Shown here one piece after another: positions 43,444 to 51,137 of a DNA stretch of 64,000 bases. The notes beneath the pieces were generated by a model that ran no database searches, was not told the origin of the DNA, and saw nothing but the letters and a program-made list of their open reading frames with translations. A program made the position numbers and the translations under genes. Origin of the DNA: an uncultured Muribaculum sp. (lineage in GTDB: Bacteria; Bacteroidota; Bacteroidia; Bacteroidales; Muribaculaceae); NCBI GenBank assembly GCA_910578835.1, contig CAJTSK010000001.1, positions 1-64,000 of the forward strand, written 5' to 3'. Position 1 is the first letter of the stretch. The number at the start of each line of letters is the position of its first letter.

Positions 43444-45093
43444 TTAAAAATTGTAGTTGTAAGAAATGTTGACACCCTGAGTCTCGGGCACATAACGACA
43501 CACACCGCCCGAGCAGTTGTAGCCGGCGCGGGTTCTGCCGTAGCCTATCATGAGGCGGTTGGACTTATATGTGCCGGTTACCGATGCCATATAATAATGT
43601 ATGCCTGTGTCGCCGCAATTCCACTGGTCGCTTACGCTGAACATGAGATAGGGGAGTACCGACAGTTCAAGCAGTCCGTAGGCCCAGTCTTTCTGGTCCT
43701 GACGGGTAGTGAGATATTGCAGCTCGCCGCGCAAGGTAAGCTTTTTGTTAAACTTATATTTACCCTCGGCAACAAAGATGTTGGCGTTCACCATCTCGCC
43801 ATGACCCTCTACCACCATCTGGTTGTAGCGCTGGTTCATGTACATGAAATTGAAGTTGAAGTCGCGGGTAAATCGTTTTTCAAATTGCAGGTTGATATCC
43901 TGATAGTAGACTTCACCCATGCCGAAAAACTTGCATTTGTCACCGTCAGTGCCATATTCTGAGCCGTTGAAGGTGGGTTGCTTTTCGTGATGGAGTCCGC
44001 GGATATAGCTTACGTTAAGTTTAAGTTTGGTGCCATACTTTCCTCCGAGCGGGGTCTTGCGCTTGAACGTGTAGGCAAATGCTCCCTGAAATGCCCATTC
44101 TCCCGGTGCCGCCTGGGTGGCATAGGGATACATTGCTGCAAGTGCATAGGTGTGCTGGTAGGCAAACGCAGGCATGTTGTTGATAAATGCCGACGTAAGT
44201 TTCATAGACCTCTGGCTGCGGAACGCCATGTTTTCAGAGCGTTTAGCCTGGACGAGCGCGCTCCAGCCTGTCTTTGAGTAAGATGCCGACAGCATCACCG
44301 CGCTACCGTGGCGATAGGTATAGTTGTTGTCAAACGAAGGGTCGGGTGCTTTCCACGCAAATTCACCGAGCAGGTCAAGCCCGCTGCGGTAGAAATGGGT
44401 GCGCGCGTCAAATGCGTTTACTGTCTTGGGCAGGTTGAGACGGTAGTTGGTGCCGGGCACCATGATTGTCTCGTCGTCCTGATGACGTAATACCCATGAG
44501 CCGCCGAGTGTCCATATGATGTTATGGTTGCTTAGTCCCTTGATATGCTCCTGCATGTCCCATTCAAGGTCGGCGCCATACACTTGTGAGTGTTGGCTCC
44601 AGTCCCAAAACCGGCGTTGCAGACCTCCAAGAGCCGTGAAGCGTAGTCCGGGGAGCGAGTTGACTTTCAGTCGTCCGCCTCTTATCGAATTGTCTATGCC
44701 GAGGCTTCGCTCCTCGTAGGTGCGCAATATAAATCCGCTGCCAAATTGCTCGTAGAAGTCGCCTGCTGTAATTTCAAGGCCCTTGTATTTGCCCTTTACA
44801 TATATGTTAGGCACGCCCCATCCCTGAAAGTCAGGCTCAAATCCAGGCAGCGGGTGGTCAAGGTACTCTACACGCAGTCCTGCGTCGACATATTTGCTAA
44901 TAAGTCCTACATCGGCATAGGTGTTGGTCAGGAAGTCACTGTGGTGTTCCTTGTCGTTCATGTCCAGATAGGGCTTTGTCGGAAAAAGGTTGTCGCTTTG
45001 CACGCTACCATGCACGGCAACTCCGTTTTGAGCCGATGCGCAAAAAGCTGTCGCTCCGAAGGCGAGCAATGCGAGTGGTCGGGTCAACTTCAT
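43444..45093 (-). CDS. DUF6029 family outer membrane protein
   Basis: 549 residues with a signal peptide (MKLTRPLALLAFGATAFCASA). The mature protein has the look of a large beta-barrel: alternating aromatic strands such as YADVGLISKYVDAGLRVEYLD, WGVPNIYVKGKYKGLEITAG and GYGRTRAGYNCSGGVCRYVP, closing VNISYNYNF with a terminal phenylalanine as usual for outer membrane barrels. The two late cysteines (CSGGVC) are a possible disulfide. The family is known only from Bacteroidota and its function is unknown. It follows the TlpA-like gene by 27 bases. Confidence 0.85.
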   Translation of the reverse strand: MKLTRPLALLAFGATAFCASAQNGVAVHGSVQSDNLFPTKPYLDMNDKEHHSDFLTNTYADVGLISKYVDAGLRVEYLDHPLPGFEPDFQGWGVPNIYVKGKYKGLEITAGDFYEQFGSGFILRTYEERSLGIDNSIRGGRLKVNSLPGLRFTALGGLQRRFWDWSQHSQVYGADLEWDMQEHIKGLSNHNIIWTLGGSWVLRHQDDETIMVPGTNYRLNLPKTVNAFDARTHFYRSGLDLLGEFAWKAPDPSFDNNYTYRHGSAVMLSASYSKTGWSALVQAKRSENMAFRSQRSMKLTSAFINNMPAFAYQHTYALAAMYPYATQAAPGEWAFQGAFAYTFKRKTPLGGKYGTKLKLNVSYIRGLHHEKQPTFNGSEYGTDGDKCKFFGMGEVYYQDINLQFEKRFTRDFNFNFMYMNQRYNQMVVEGHGEMVNANIFVAEGKYKFNKKLTLRGELQYLTTRQDQKDWAYGLLELSVLPYLMFSVSDQWNCGDTGIHYYMASVTGTYKSNRLMIGYGRTRAGYNCSGGVCRYVPETQGVNISYNYNF

Positions 45094-45120
45094 TACGATT
45101 GCGGTATGAAATGTGGTGGA

Positions 45121-45615
45121 TTATTTATTCTGTAGTTCGCGTATCTTTTCGATGATATGGCTCTCGGCGCCTTCGGTGTATCCGCTGCGGCTGTCGGCGA
45201 TGTTTCCATTGCCGTCAACGATAAGGCAGTGGGGTATCATCTGGATACCCATTGCGCGCATGAAGTCGCTGTTGGGGTCAAGAAGGATGTCATATTCCCA
45301 TCCCTCGGCATCGACAGTAGGCTTCACCTTGCTGGCGTTTTGTCCGGTATCGACCGATATCGCCACTACTTTCATGCCTGTCTCTTCCTGCCAGTCGGGA
45401 TATACTTCGTGGATTGCTTTAAGCTCACGGTTGCAAGGCTTGCACCACGATGCAAAGAATGTGATTACAAAGGGCTTGCCGTCGTTGCTTAACTTGGCGG
45501 TGTCAACGGTTTTGCCTTCAAGGTCTTTAAGCTGGACCGAGGGTAGCTGCGCCTGTGCTGTAAATGCCGCAAGTGCTATCATGAGGGTTGCGGCTATGCT
45601 CTTAATCGATTTCAT
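45121..45615 (-). CDS. TlpA-like thioredoxin-fold protein, secreted
   Basis: 164 residues: a signal peptide (MKSIKSIAATLMIALAAFTAQA) and one TlpA/ResA-like thioredoxin domain (PSVQLKDLEGKTVDTAKLSN, FVITFFASWCKPCNRELKA). The CKPC motif is a reducing-type active site. IQMIPHCLIVDGNG holds the cis-proline. It is the first gene of a four-gene operon and should work in the periplasm; partners may be the Omp28-related protein with its own CxxC. A -7 box is at 45645-45652. Confidence 0.9.
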   Translation of the reverse strand: MKSIKSIAATLMIALAAFTAQAQLPSVQLKDLEGKTVDTAKLSNDGKPFVITFFASWCKPCNRELKAIHEVYPDWQEETGMKVVAISVDTGQNASKVKPTVDAEGWEYDILLDPNSDFMRAMGIQMIPHCLIVDGNGNIADSRSGYTEGAESHIIEKIRELQNK

Positions 45616-45644
45616 ATTGTCAGTGATATGATGGTAATAATGTG

Positions 45645-45652
45645 CAAATTTA
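45645..45652 (-). promoter_or_regulatory. -7 box of the TlpA-Omp28 operon
   Basis: Minus strand TAAATTTG, exact. The expected upstream box is degenerate (TTTT about 14-16 bases away). Leader about 25 bases. Confidence 0.5.
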
Positions 45653-45827
45653 CTACATTAGAGTGAAAAAGTATAAAGATATTTGAAAAAAATGCGCCTT
45701 GACCGGCTCATTGTGTCACTTTAGTCCCCTGTTTCCGGGAATTCCGGAGGCAAATGATATGGCGTTGCTGCAACATTGGTCGCGTCGGGCGTGTTATAAT
45801 TCTGTTAATATCTAAATTAAGTATAAT

Positions 45828-46169
45828 ATGACACGAGAAGAATTGGCTGAAAATATCGCCATTACGATAAAGGAGTATGTAGGGCTTGACAATCACAACG
45901 GTCCCGGACTTAAATTGAGTATAAACCCTGAGTCGCTTTTTGTCTCTGTGATAACTGAGTCCGAGATGCTGACTGACATTGCCGAATCCAATGAAGCGAT
46001 TGAAGATGCGGCAGCTGCCGAGCGTCCCGCATCGGAGGATGCCACTGACTATCAGGTGGCAAGAAACCCCGATATTTATCCTGTCGCCGACTTCGAGAAG
46101 AGTTCTTCGTCGGGAAAGGTCGTGCTCGACATGGACGCAATCATGGCTGTTGCCGCAAAGTATTGTTGA
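45828..46169 (+). CDS. small acidic protein, unknown
   Basis: 113 residues, no signal peptide or membrane segment. An N-terminal helix MTREELAENIAITIKEYVGL is followed by a beta strand pair and a low-complexity Ala/Glu region (AIEDAAAAERPASED), and the C-terminal VLDMDAIMAVAAKYC. The single cysteine is the last residue. No family recognised. It stands alone, 151 bases upstream of the MFS gene with its own promoter in between. Confidence 0.6.
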   Translation: MTREELAENIAITIKEYVGLDNHNGPGLKLSINPESLFVSVITESEMLTDIAESNEAIEDAAAAERPASEDATDYQVARNPDIYPVADFEKSSSSGKVVLDMDAIMAVAAKYC

Positions 46170-46240
46170 GGTGCCGGATAGGCATTATTCGGCTTTATGG
46201 CAATAAAATATGATAAAAAAGGTGTAATACTCAACTCTTT

Positions 46241-46271
46241 TTTGCTTTTGTGAAAAAATGTGTTATCTTTG
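46241..46271 (+). promoter_or_regulatory. promoter of the MFS transporter
   Basis: TTTG (46241-46244), 19 bases, TATCTTTG (46264-46271), both exact. The leader to ATG 46321 is about 45 bases. Confidence 0.75.
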
Positions 46272-46320
46272 CGGTTAATTCTAAAGATATTGTCCAACTC
46301 TTTTACAACCGTTTATACAC

Positions 46321-47694
46321 ATGAAAGCAAAGGTAAAGCCTGACTTGGGCTTTTGGAAACTATGGAATCTTAGTTTCGGATTTTTCGGCGTACAGATTGC
46401 CTATGCGCTCCAAAGCGCAAATATCTCCCGTATTTTTGCGACACTCGGAGCCGACCCGCATGAGTTAAGTTATTTCTGGATTCTCCCTCCGCTTGCCGGA
46501 CTTGTAATCCAGCCGATAGTAGGAACCTTGAGCGACCGTACATGGAACCGTTTCGGGCGCCGTCTGCCATATCTGCTGTTCGGGTCTATACTCGCGGTAA
46601 TCGTGATGGCTCTTCTTCCTAATGCCGGAAGCTTTCATTTTGCCGTAGGCGCCGCTCTTGTATTCGGTGCTTTTGCCTTGATGTTTCTCGACCTTTCGAT
46701 TAACATATCGATGCAGCCGTTTAAGATGCTGGTCGGAGACATGGTCAATGAAAAGCAAAAGGGTCTTGCTTATTCCATACAAAGCTTTCTTTGCAATGCC
46801 GGTTCAATCGTCGGTTATGTATTTCCGTTTGTGTTGGCTTGGATAGGCATAAGCAATGTTGCCGATGGCAATAAGGTGCCTGATTCGGTGACGTTCTCAT
46901 TCTACGGTGGTGCGGCTATTCTTATACTTTGTGTGATATACACTTTCTGCAAGGTCAAGGAGATGCCTCCTAAGGAGTATGCCGAATATCATGGCATAAC
47001 CGAGGATAAGGATGATGAGAAGACCAACTTTGTGACTCTGCTTGTGCGTGCGCCCAAGGTGTTCTGGACGGTAGGTCTGGTGCAGTTTTTCTGTTGGGCG
47101 GCATTTATGTATATGTGGACTTACAATACCGGCGGTGTTGCCGAGCAGGCTTATGGTTGGACTGCGGCGCAGGGCACACAGGCTGCCAATTATCAGGAAG
47201 CGGCAAACTGGAACGGTGTGTTGTTTGCCGTTCAGGCTATCGGCTCTGTTGTGTGGGCTGCCGTGTTGCCAAACTTTAAGAATCGCCGTCTCGCTTATTC
47301 GCTAAGCCTTGTGATTGGTGGTGTCGGATTTATATCTACGATGTTTTTCCATGACCCCCACGCGTTGTTTATAAGTTACTTCCTTGTCGGTACTGCCTGG
47401 GCTGCGATGCTTGCAATGCCTTTCACTATCCTTACCAACTCGATTTCAGGCAAGCATATGGGTGCCTATCTTGGATTGTTTAACGGCACGATTACCATAC
47501 CTCAGATTGTTGCCGCCGCTCTTGGCGGAGCGGTGTATTCGCTGCTCGGTGGCACTTCGCAGCTTAACATGATTGTGCTTGCAGGAGTGTTGCTGCTGGT
47601 GGGTGCATGCTGTGTGTTCTTTATCAAGGAGACTTATGCCGAGAAACATGAGAAGCCTGTTGATGCGATGATTGACGAGGAGGCTCCGTTTTAA
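46321..47694 (+). CDS. MFS sugar transporter (SLC45/GPH-like)
   Basis: 457 residues with 12 predicted membrane helices. The loop 2-3 signature GTLSDRTWNRFGRRLPYLLFG is of the MFS sucrose/maltose branch (SLC45-like), and LGFWKLWNLSFGFFGVQIAYALQ at the start is characteristic of Bacteroidota members. A hydrophilic central loop (EYHGITEDKDDEKTN) separates the halves. The likely substrate is a disaccharide with proton symport, but no glycosidase or kinase lies next to it to tell which one. It ends with a strong terminator at 47716-47749. Confidence 0.88.
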   Translation: MKAKVKPDLGFWKLWNLSFGFFGVQIAYALQSANISRIFATLGADPHELSYFWILPPLAGLVIQPIVGTLSDRTWNRFGRRLPYLLFGSILAVIVMALLPNAGSFHFAVGAALVFGAFALMFLDLSINISMQPFKMLVGDMVNEKQKGLAYSIQSFLCNAGSIVGYVFPFVLAWIGISNVADGNKVPDSVTFSFYGGAAILILCVIYTFCKVKEMPPKEYAEYHGITEDKDDEKTNFVTLLVRAPKVFWTVGLVQFFCWAAFMYMWTYNTGGVAEQAYGWTAAQGTQAANYQEAANWNGVLFAVQAIGSVVWAAVLPNFKNRRLAYSLSLVIGGVGFISTMFFHDPHALFISYFLVGTAWAAMLAMPFTILTNSISGKHMGAYLGLFNGTITIPQIVAAALGGAVYSLLGGTSQLNMIVLAGVLLLVGACCVFFIKETYAEKHEKPVDAMIDEEAPF

Positions 47695-47715
47695 TGCGGA
47701 GCGTCTAAATGACAT

Positions 47716-47749
47716 AAAGGTTGTGCCTCTCCCGGCGCAACCTTTTTTT
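47716..47749 (+). terminator. terminator of the MFS transporter gene
   Basis: AAAGGTTG (47716-47723) pairs with CAACCTTT (47738-47745), with three further pairs inside (GCC/GGC), followed by a run of T to 47749. Confidence 0.85.
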
Positions 47750-48066
47750 GTGACCATGCGTTGCCGTCGGTTGACCTGCTGCGTAGGTCTCTCATGGGCA
47801 CCTCAACCACAAGAGCAGGTTGCCCCCAATTACAGACTTTTCAGATGATTATGCAACCCTTTCTGGGTAGAGGCGTGGATAGATGTGCTTGCCACGGGCG
47901 CACCTCCGGAGCTGCCCGCGGTTACCATCATCTTGCCCATTCCGGGCAAAATCCTTAGGTTAGTGTAATTATCCTTTCATGCGTCCATCAGCATATGATA
48001 TCAGCCTGATAATCAGTTTGGACGTAAGGAAAAATGGAAGCTTGGCTGCATCCGGAAACAAAAAAC
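47750..48066. other. gene-free stretch of about 320 bases with RNA-like pairing potential
   Basis: No open frame here looks like a protein. It lies between the MFS terminator and the rpmA terminator. On the minus strand several helices can be drawn by eye: GATGAT...AACC with GGTT...ATCATC, a local GCCC/GGGC hairpin near 47933-47945, ACCTGCT with AGCAGGT (47775-47820), and a CGGGC...GCCCG arm around 47895-47922. I do not recognise tmRNA, RNase P, SRP or a riboswitch. A structured small RNA is possible; orientation is uncertain. Confidence 0.35.
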
Positions 48067-48100
48067 AAGGGGCATCAAAATTTTGATGCCCCTTATTTTT
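48067..48100. terminator. bidirectional terminator downstream of rpmA
   Basis: AAGGGGCATCAAAA (48067-48080) with TTTTGATGCCCCTT (48081-48094), a perfect 14-base palindrome with T-rich flanks on both sides. The rpmA stop at 48121 is 27 bases away. Confidence 0.85.
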
Positions 48101-48120
48101 TGTGATTTAACGAAAGGCGG

Positions 48121-48381
48121 TTATGCCTCTGCGTCGGGAGTAACATTGATATACTGGCGACCGCCTTTGAGCTTGAACTCAACGACACCGTCAACGAGAG
48201 CATAGATTGTGTGATCCTTGCCCATGCCTACATTTTCACCGGGATGGTGAACTGTACCGCGCTGACGCTTGATAATGTTGCCTGCCTTAGCATGCTGACC
48301 GCCAAAAATCTTAACGCCGAGTCGTTTGCTTTCTGACTCGCGGCCGTTCTTTGAACTACCTACACCTTTTTTATGTGCCAT
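48121..48381 (-). CDS. rpmA: 50S ribosomal protein L27
   Basis: 86 residues. The start MAHKKGVGSSKNGRESESKR is canonical L27, without the N-terminal extension that some Firmicutes cleave off. GGQHAKAGNIIKRQRGT and GMGKDHTIYALVDG follow. L27 reaches the peptidyl transferase centre with its N-terminus. It is 22 bases downstream of rplU on the same transcript. Confidence 0.98.
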   Translation of the reverse strand: MAHKKGVGSSKNGRESESKRLGVKIFGGQHAKAGNIIKRQRGTVHHPGENVGMGKDHTIYALVDGVVEFKLKGGRQYINVTPDAEA

Positions 48382-48403
48382 GTTTTTTTAAGATTTTAAT
48401 GGG

Positions 48404-48724
48404 TTAAGCTACAAGGTCCTTAATCACGATTTTGGTGAAGCACTGGCGATGGCCGTTTTTGCGGCGATAGCCTTTACGTCTTTTCTTCTTGAAGACGATT
48501 ACTTTGTCACCCTTTACGAGCGGGGTTGCCACTTCGCAAACTACTTTTGCACCTTCTACGGTAGGTGCGCCTACCTTAACGGCACCGTCGGCGTCTACGA
48601 GGAGAACGCGGTCAAACTCTACTGCGTCACCTTCTTTCTTGTCATCGCCGAGATAGTGAACATACAAGAACTTGCCGGCTTCTGCCTTGAACTGCTGTCC
48701 TTGAATTTCTACAATTGCGTACAT
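48404..48724 (-). CDS. rplU: 50S ribosomal protein L21
   Basis: 106 residues. MYAIVEIQGQQFKAEAGKFL is the canonical start and KKRRKGYRRKNGHRQCFTKI the conserved RNA-binding end. It is first in the rplU-rpmA operon. The promoter at 48815-48846 predicts an unusually long leader of about 85 bases with a GC-rich hairpin. Confidence 0.98.
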   Translation of the reverse strand: MYAIVEIQGQQFKAEAGKFLYVHYLGDDKKEGDAVEFDRVLLVDADGAVKVGAPTVEGAKVVCEVATPLVKGDKVIVFKKKRRKGYRRKNGHRQCFTKIVIKDLVA

Positions 48725-48810
48725 CTGTTAAATAATGATTATTACAGGTTAACTCCGTCAGGCGAACCGGCTGTCCGGCTACTTTATCGAGCCCGCGCGG
48801 AAAAATAGCG
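48725..48810 (-). promoter_or_regulatory. rplU 5' leader with GC-rich hairpin
   Basis: The stretch between the predicted transcript start and the ATG contains minus-strand AGCCGGACAGCCGGTTCG (about 48763-48780), which can fold locally. Long ribosomal-protein leaders are often sites of autoregulation. No known leader motif was recognised. Confidence 0.35.
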
Positions 48811-48814
48811 ACTG

Positions 48815-48846
48815 CAAAGGTACAACTTTTTATTGTTCTGTGCAAT
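48815..48846 (-). promoter_or_regulatory. rplU-rpmA promoter
   Basis: Minus strand ATTG (48843-48846), 20 bases, TACCTTTG (48815-48822). The -7 box is exact, the upstream box one base off. Confidence 0.65.
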
Positions 48847-48895
48847 ATCGCGCCTGAGATTTTCAAGATTTAAATTAGCTTTTTTATTATAGGAT

Positions 48896-49228
48896 TTACC
48901 ATAGGGCAACTTTGCCGACGGTTCCCAAGTCAAGAATGCCTGATTCAATACCTAACGCCCGAAATACACGTGCCATAGTTGGGAGTGTTATGACGCTTTT
49001 CCCTTTTTCTATTTTTGAAATCTGTGCTCGCTGTACGCCAATCCGTTCTCCCAATTCCTCTTGAGTAAGATGCTGTGCCTTACGAGCCTTTTTTATTGCT
49101 TCTCCGATGAAATATGCGTGAAGGTCTTCTGCCAACTGCGCTTCCATCGCATCGCGATCCGGTGTGCCGATTTTTCCCCACGCTTCATCAACGAGTTTGC
49201 TTGCCGGAGTTAAATTAATCTTTGCCAT
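48896..49228 (-). CDS. higA: HigA-type antitoxin, Xre-family HTH
   Basis: 110 residues from ATG 49228 (MAKINLTPASKLVDEAW); the frame is open to 49252 but that overlaps the toxin. The first 45 residues bind or precede the toxin, and residues about 50-100 form an Xre helix-turn-helix (KARKAQHLTQEELGERIGVQ, RAQISKIEKGKSVI). It represses its own operon, probably at the palindrome 49604-49631, and neutralises the toxin. One base separates the toxin stop from its ATG. Confidence 0.88.
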   Translation of the reverse strand: MAKINLTPASKLVDEAWGKIGTPDRDAMEAQLAEDLHAYFIGEAIKKARKAQHLTQEELGERIGVQRAQISKIEKGKSVITLPTMARVFRALGIESGILDLGTVGKVALW

Positions 49229-49229
49229 T

Positions 49230-49574
49230 TTATTCTGCCTGTTTGTTCTCAAAATATTGTTTCATTATCGCTGCCGCCTTTTCGATTTCGTTACGTGGAG
49301 TTTTTTGTGCCTTTTTGATAAAGCCGTGCGTTGCGATTATCAATGCCTGTCGCTCAGTATCCCAAAATGCTAAAAGGCGGTAGCATACACCATTAAATAA
49401 TGTGCGTAACTCCCAAATGTCGTTATTGAGCTTTTTGAATAAATCCTTATCCATTTCGCCTCCTTCAACTCTTAGGATATTGTAGGTGATTTTTCGTTGA
49501 GCCTTTTCGGGAAGAGAGCGGATAAAAGCCGTGGCTTCATCGGTCAATAACACCTTGAAATTGGGAGTCGCCAT
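49230..49574 (-). CDS. higB: HigB/RelE-type toxin (Gp49-like mRNA interferase)
   Basis: 114 residues. The order toxin first, antitoxin second is typical of higBA. The RelE/Gp49-like fold is suggested by TDEATAFIRSLPEKAQRKI, a central WELRTLFNGVCYRLLAFWD core and HGFIKKAQKTPRNEIEKA, which supplies lysines and arginines for RNA cleavage on the ribosome. A C-terminal helix of about 20 residues follows. Together with higA it has a lower G+C than neighbouring genes. Confidence 0.88.
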   Translation of the reverse strand: MATPNFKVLLTDEATAFIRSLPEKAQRKITYNILRVEGGEMDKDLFKKLNNDIWELRTLFNGVCYRLLAFWDTERQALIIATHGFIKKAQKTPRNEIEKAAAIMKQYFENKQAE

Positions 49575-49593
49575 ATTCTATAGTATAACAATG

Positions 49594-49601
49594 CAAAGAT
49601 A
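49594..49601 (-). promoter_or_regulatory. higBA promoter -7 box
   Basis: Minus strand TATCTTTG, exact. The expected -33 position falls inside the right arm of the palindrome at 49604-49631, so repressor binding would block polymerase. Confidence 0.6.
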
Positions 49602-49603
49602 AC

Positions 49604-49631
49604 AAATTGTTTCCACGAAAGGAAACAATTT
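49604..49631. promoter_or_regulatory. operator palindrome of higBA
   Basis: Perfect 11-base inverted repeat AAATTGTTTCC (49604-49614) and GGAAACAATTT (49621-49631), six-base spacer, directly next to the -7 box. Position and symmetry fit a HigA dimer site. Confidence 0.7.
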
Positions 49632-49638
49632 ATCGGTT

Positions 49639-50229
49639 TTATTTTATTCTGCCGGGGTTTTGGGCGATGAATTCTTTCCAGGAGCGCGGTCCGCGCGCAA
49701 TTTCCGGTTTGCCCGACTCGTAGAAATGGCATAAAGCCGCGCCGAGTGCATCGGTTGCATCGAGCTCGGGGAGTAGGTTTTCTGCCGGTATGTTGAGTAT
49801 GCGGCGCAACATTTCCTGCACCTGCTCCTTTGCCGCCGCCCCGTTGCCTGTTATTGCCATCTTGATTTTTCTCGGCTCATACTCGCATATGGAAATGTCA
49901 TGGTTGATAGCCGCAGCCATAGCCACGCCCTGTGCGCGTCCGAGCTTCAGCATGGATTGCACGTTTTTGCCGAAAAACGGTGCTTCTATTGCCATTTCAT
50001 CAGGTAGATACTGTTCAAGTATGCCCGAGACACGCTTAAATATATGTCCCAGACGCAGATAGTGGCTGTCAAATCGGTTGAGCTTGATTACACCCATGGC
50101 TATCATGGACGGCTTGTTGCGCTTCACTCCAAGCACACCATAGCCCATGACATTGGTGCCGGGATCGATACCGATTATGATACGATCCCAGTCACGCAAT
50201 GCTTCATTTCTTTCGCCGGGGATAGCCAT
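49639..50229 (-). CDS. ruvC: crossover junction endodeoxyribonuclease RuvC
   Basis: 196 residues from ATG 50229 (MAIPGERNEALRDWDRII); the frame is open to 50280, but TAATG overlap with the upstream stop supports this start. RuvC resolves Holliday junctions. The catalytic acidic residues are in IIGIDPGTNVMGYGVLG, MAIEAPFFGKNVQSMLKLG and LDATDALGAALCHFY. It ends with a short basic tail (FIAQNPGRIK). It is last of a three-gene operon with the GYF-dispanin and DUF4286 genes. Confidence 0.95.
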   Translation of the reverse strand: MAIPGERNEALRDWDRIIIGIDPGTNVMGYGVLGVKRNKPSMIAMGVIKLNRFDSHYLRLGHIFKRVSGILEQYLPDEMAIEAPFFGKNVQSMLKLGRAQGVAMAAAINHDISICEYEPRKIKMAITGNGAAAKEQVQEMLRRILNIPAENLLPELDATDALGAALCHFYESGKPEIARGPRSWKEFIAQNPGRIK

Positions 50230-50528
50230 TACTTGACTTTCTCCATCGAAGTGGTGAAAAACATCACCTTCTTTCCCCATTTACGCGCCATTTCTGAGAG
50301 CAAGGGCGGTTGCGCCGATTCAAGCCATGTGTCGACATCAGCTTTGGAGTCGGCCTGCAGCTGCACGGCATATCCTGTGCCGCCCTCCATAGGGGTGAGG
50401 ATGCGCATGAACAGCGGGGTGTGAAGGTGGGCTCTTGTCTCTGCGGCGGTAATATATTCGCAGCGAATCCAGTCGATAAACTCTGTTTCTACCGACGGCT
50501 CTACGTGAAAAGTGGTGTTGACTACCAT
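50229..50528 (-). CDS. DUF4286 family protein
   Basis: 99 residues from ATG 50528 (MVVNTTFHVEPSVETEF), the usual start of this family. It is a small cytoplasmic ferredoxin-like-fold protein with FMRILTPMEGGTGYAVQLQA and FFTTSMEKV as recognisable parts. Function unknown; typical Bacteroidota. Its stop and the ruvC start overlap by one base (TAATG), and its ATG lies 4 bases after the GYF-dispanin stop. Confidence 0.85.
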   Translation of the reverse strand: MVVNTTFHVEPSVETEFIDWIRCEYITAAETRAHLHTPLFMRILTPMEGGTGYAVQLQADSKADVDTWLESAQPPLLSEMARKWGKKVMFFTTSMEKVK

Positions 50529-50532
50529 TATA

Positions 50533-51111
50533 TTACATTTCTGATAGTACGCCGGCAAATCCGATGGTTACCCAAAATATTGCGTAAAGGATTATCCATA
50601 CGAGTCCGCAGCAAAGTCCGATGATGGTCCAGCGTTTGGCGTCTGCCGATGCTTTGCGGGCGTTGTCATATTGTCCGGTCATCCACAATGAGTTAACCGA
50701 CGACGCCTTGATGATGCCTACGATGCCGAATGGCAGACAGCACAAGATAGTGACCAGGATTGACTCAAGAAGCCAGTTTTTAGGCGGTATTTCATCTACT
50801 TGCTGCTGGAATCCGGCGGCATGCGGTTGTGTCGGTTGTGCCGGTTGTGCGTAGGCGGGGCGGAACGGGGGAGGCGGGCACTGGGTGTTTTGTGCCGGAT
50901 TGATTTCAGGGATGGCGGTTTCGCGATATTCCTGCGAACTGCCGTTGGGAGCGTATAGAGCCATACGTATCTCTTCAACGCTTTCGGCGGTTACCCACCC
51001 TTCGAGACCTTCAGTCCATACGAGGTCAGTGCCTTTCAGTCCGCGTGCGATAAGCTGGCTTACTTCAAACGGGCCGACAGGCTGTTCATTTTCTGCTACG
51101 TAATACTTCAT
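50533..51111 (-). CDS. GYF-domain plus CD225/dispanin-like membrane protein
   Basis: 192 residues. Residues 1-55 form a GYF_2/DUF4339 domain (MKYYVAENEQPVGPFEVSQL, VWTEGLEGWVTAESVEEI). A proline-rich linker of about 50 residues (PPPPFRPAYAQPAQPTQP) follows. Residues 110-192 carry two membrane helices with the CD225/dispanin pattern: CCLPFGIVGIIKASSVNSLW and ARKASADAKRWTIIGLCCGL. In eukaryotes dispanins include IFITM proteins; bacterial ones are of unknown role. GYF domains bind proline-rich peptides, so the protein could self-associate through its linker. It is first gene of the operon with DUF4286 and ruvC. Confidence 0.85.
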   Translation of the reverse strand: MKYYVAENEQPVGPFEVSQLIARGLKGTDLVWTEGLEGWVTAESVEEIRMALYAPNGSSQEYRETAIPEINPAQNTQCPPPPFRPAYAQPAQPTQPHAAGFQQQVDEIPPKNWLLESILVTILCCLPFGIVGIIKASSVNSLWMTGQYDNARKASADAKRWTIIGLCCGLVWIILYAIFWVTIGFAGVLSEM

Positions 51112-51137
51112 GATGTTAAGCTTTATTGTTTGTATTG

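Noticed and set aside
47761..47958. Plus-strand frame of 65 codons in the gene-free stretch
   Set aside because: Cys/Arg-rich with no domain, no ribosome site and no homology pattern; pairing potential of the DNA explains its composition better.
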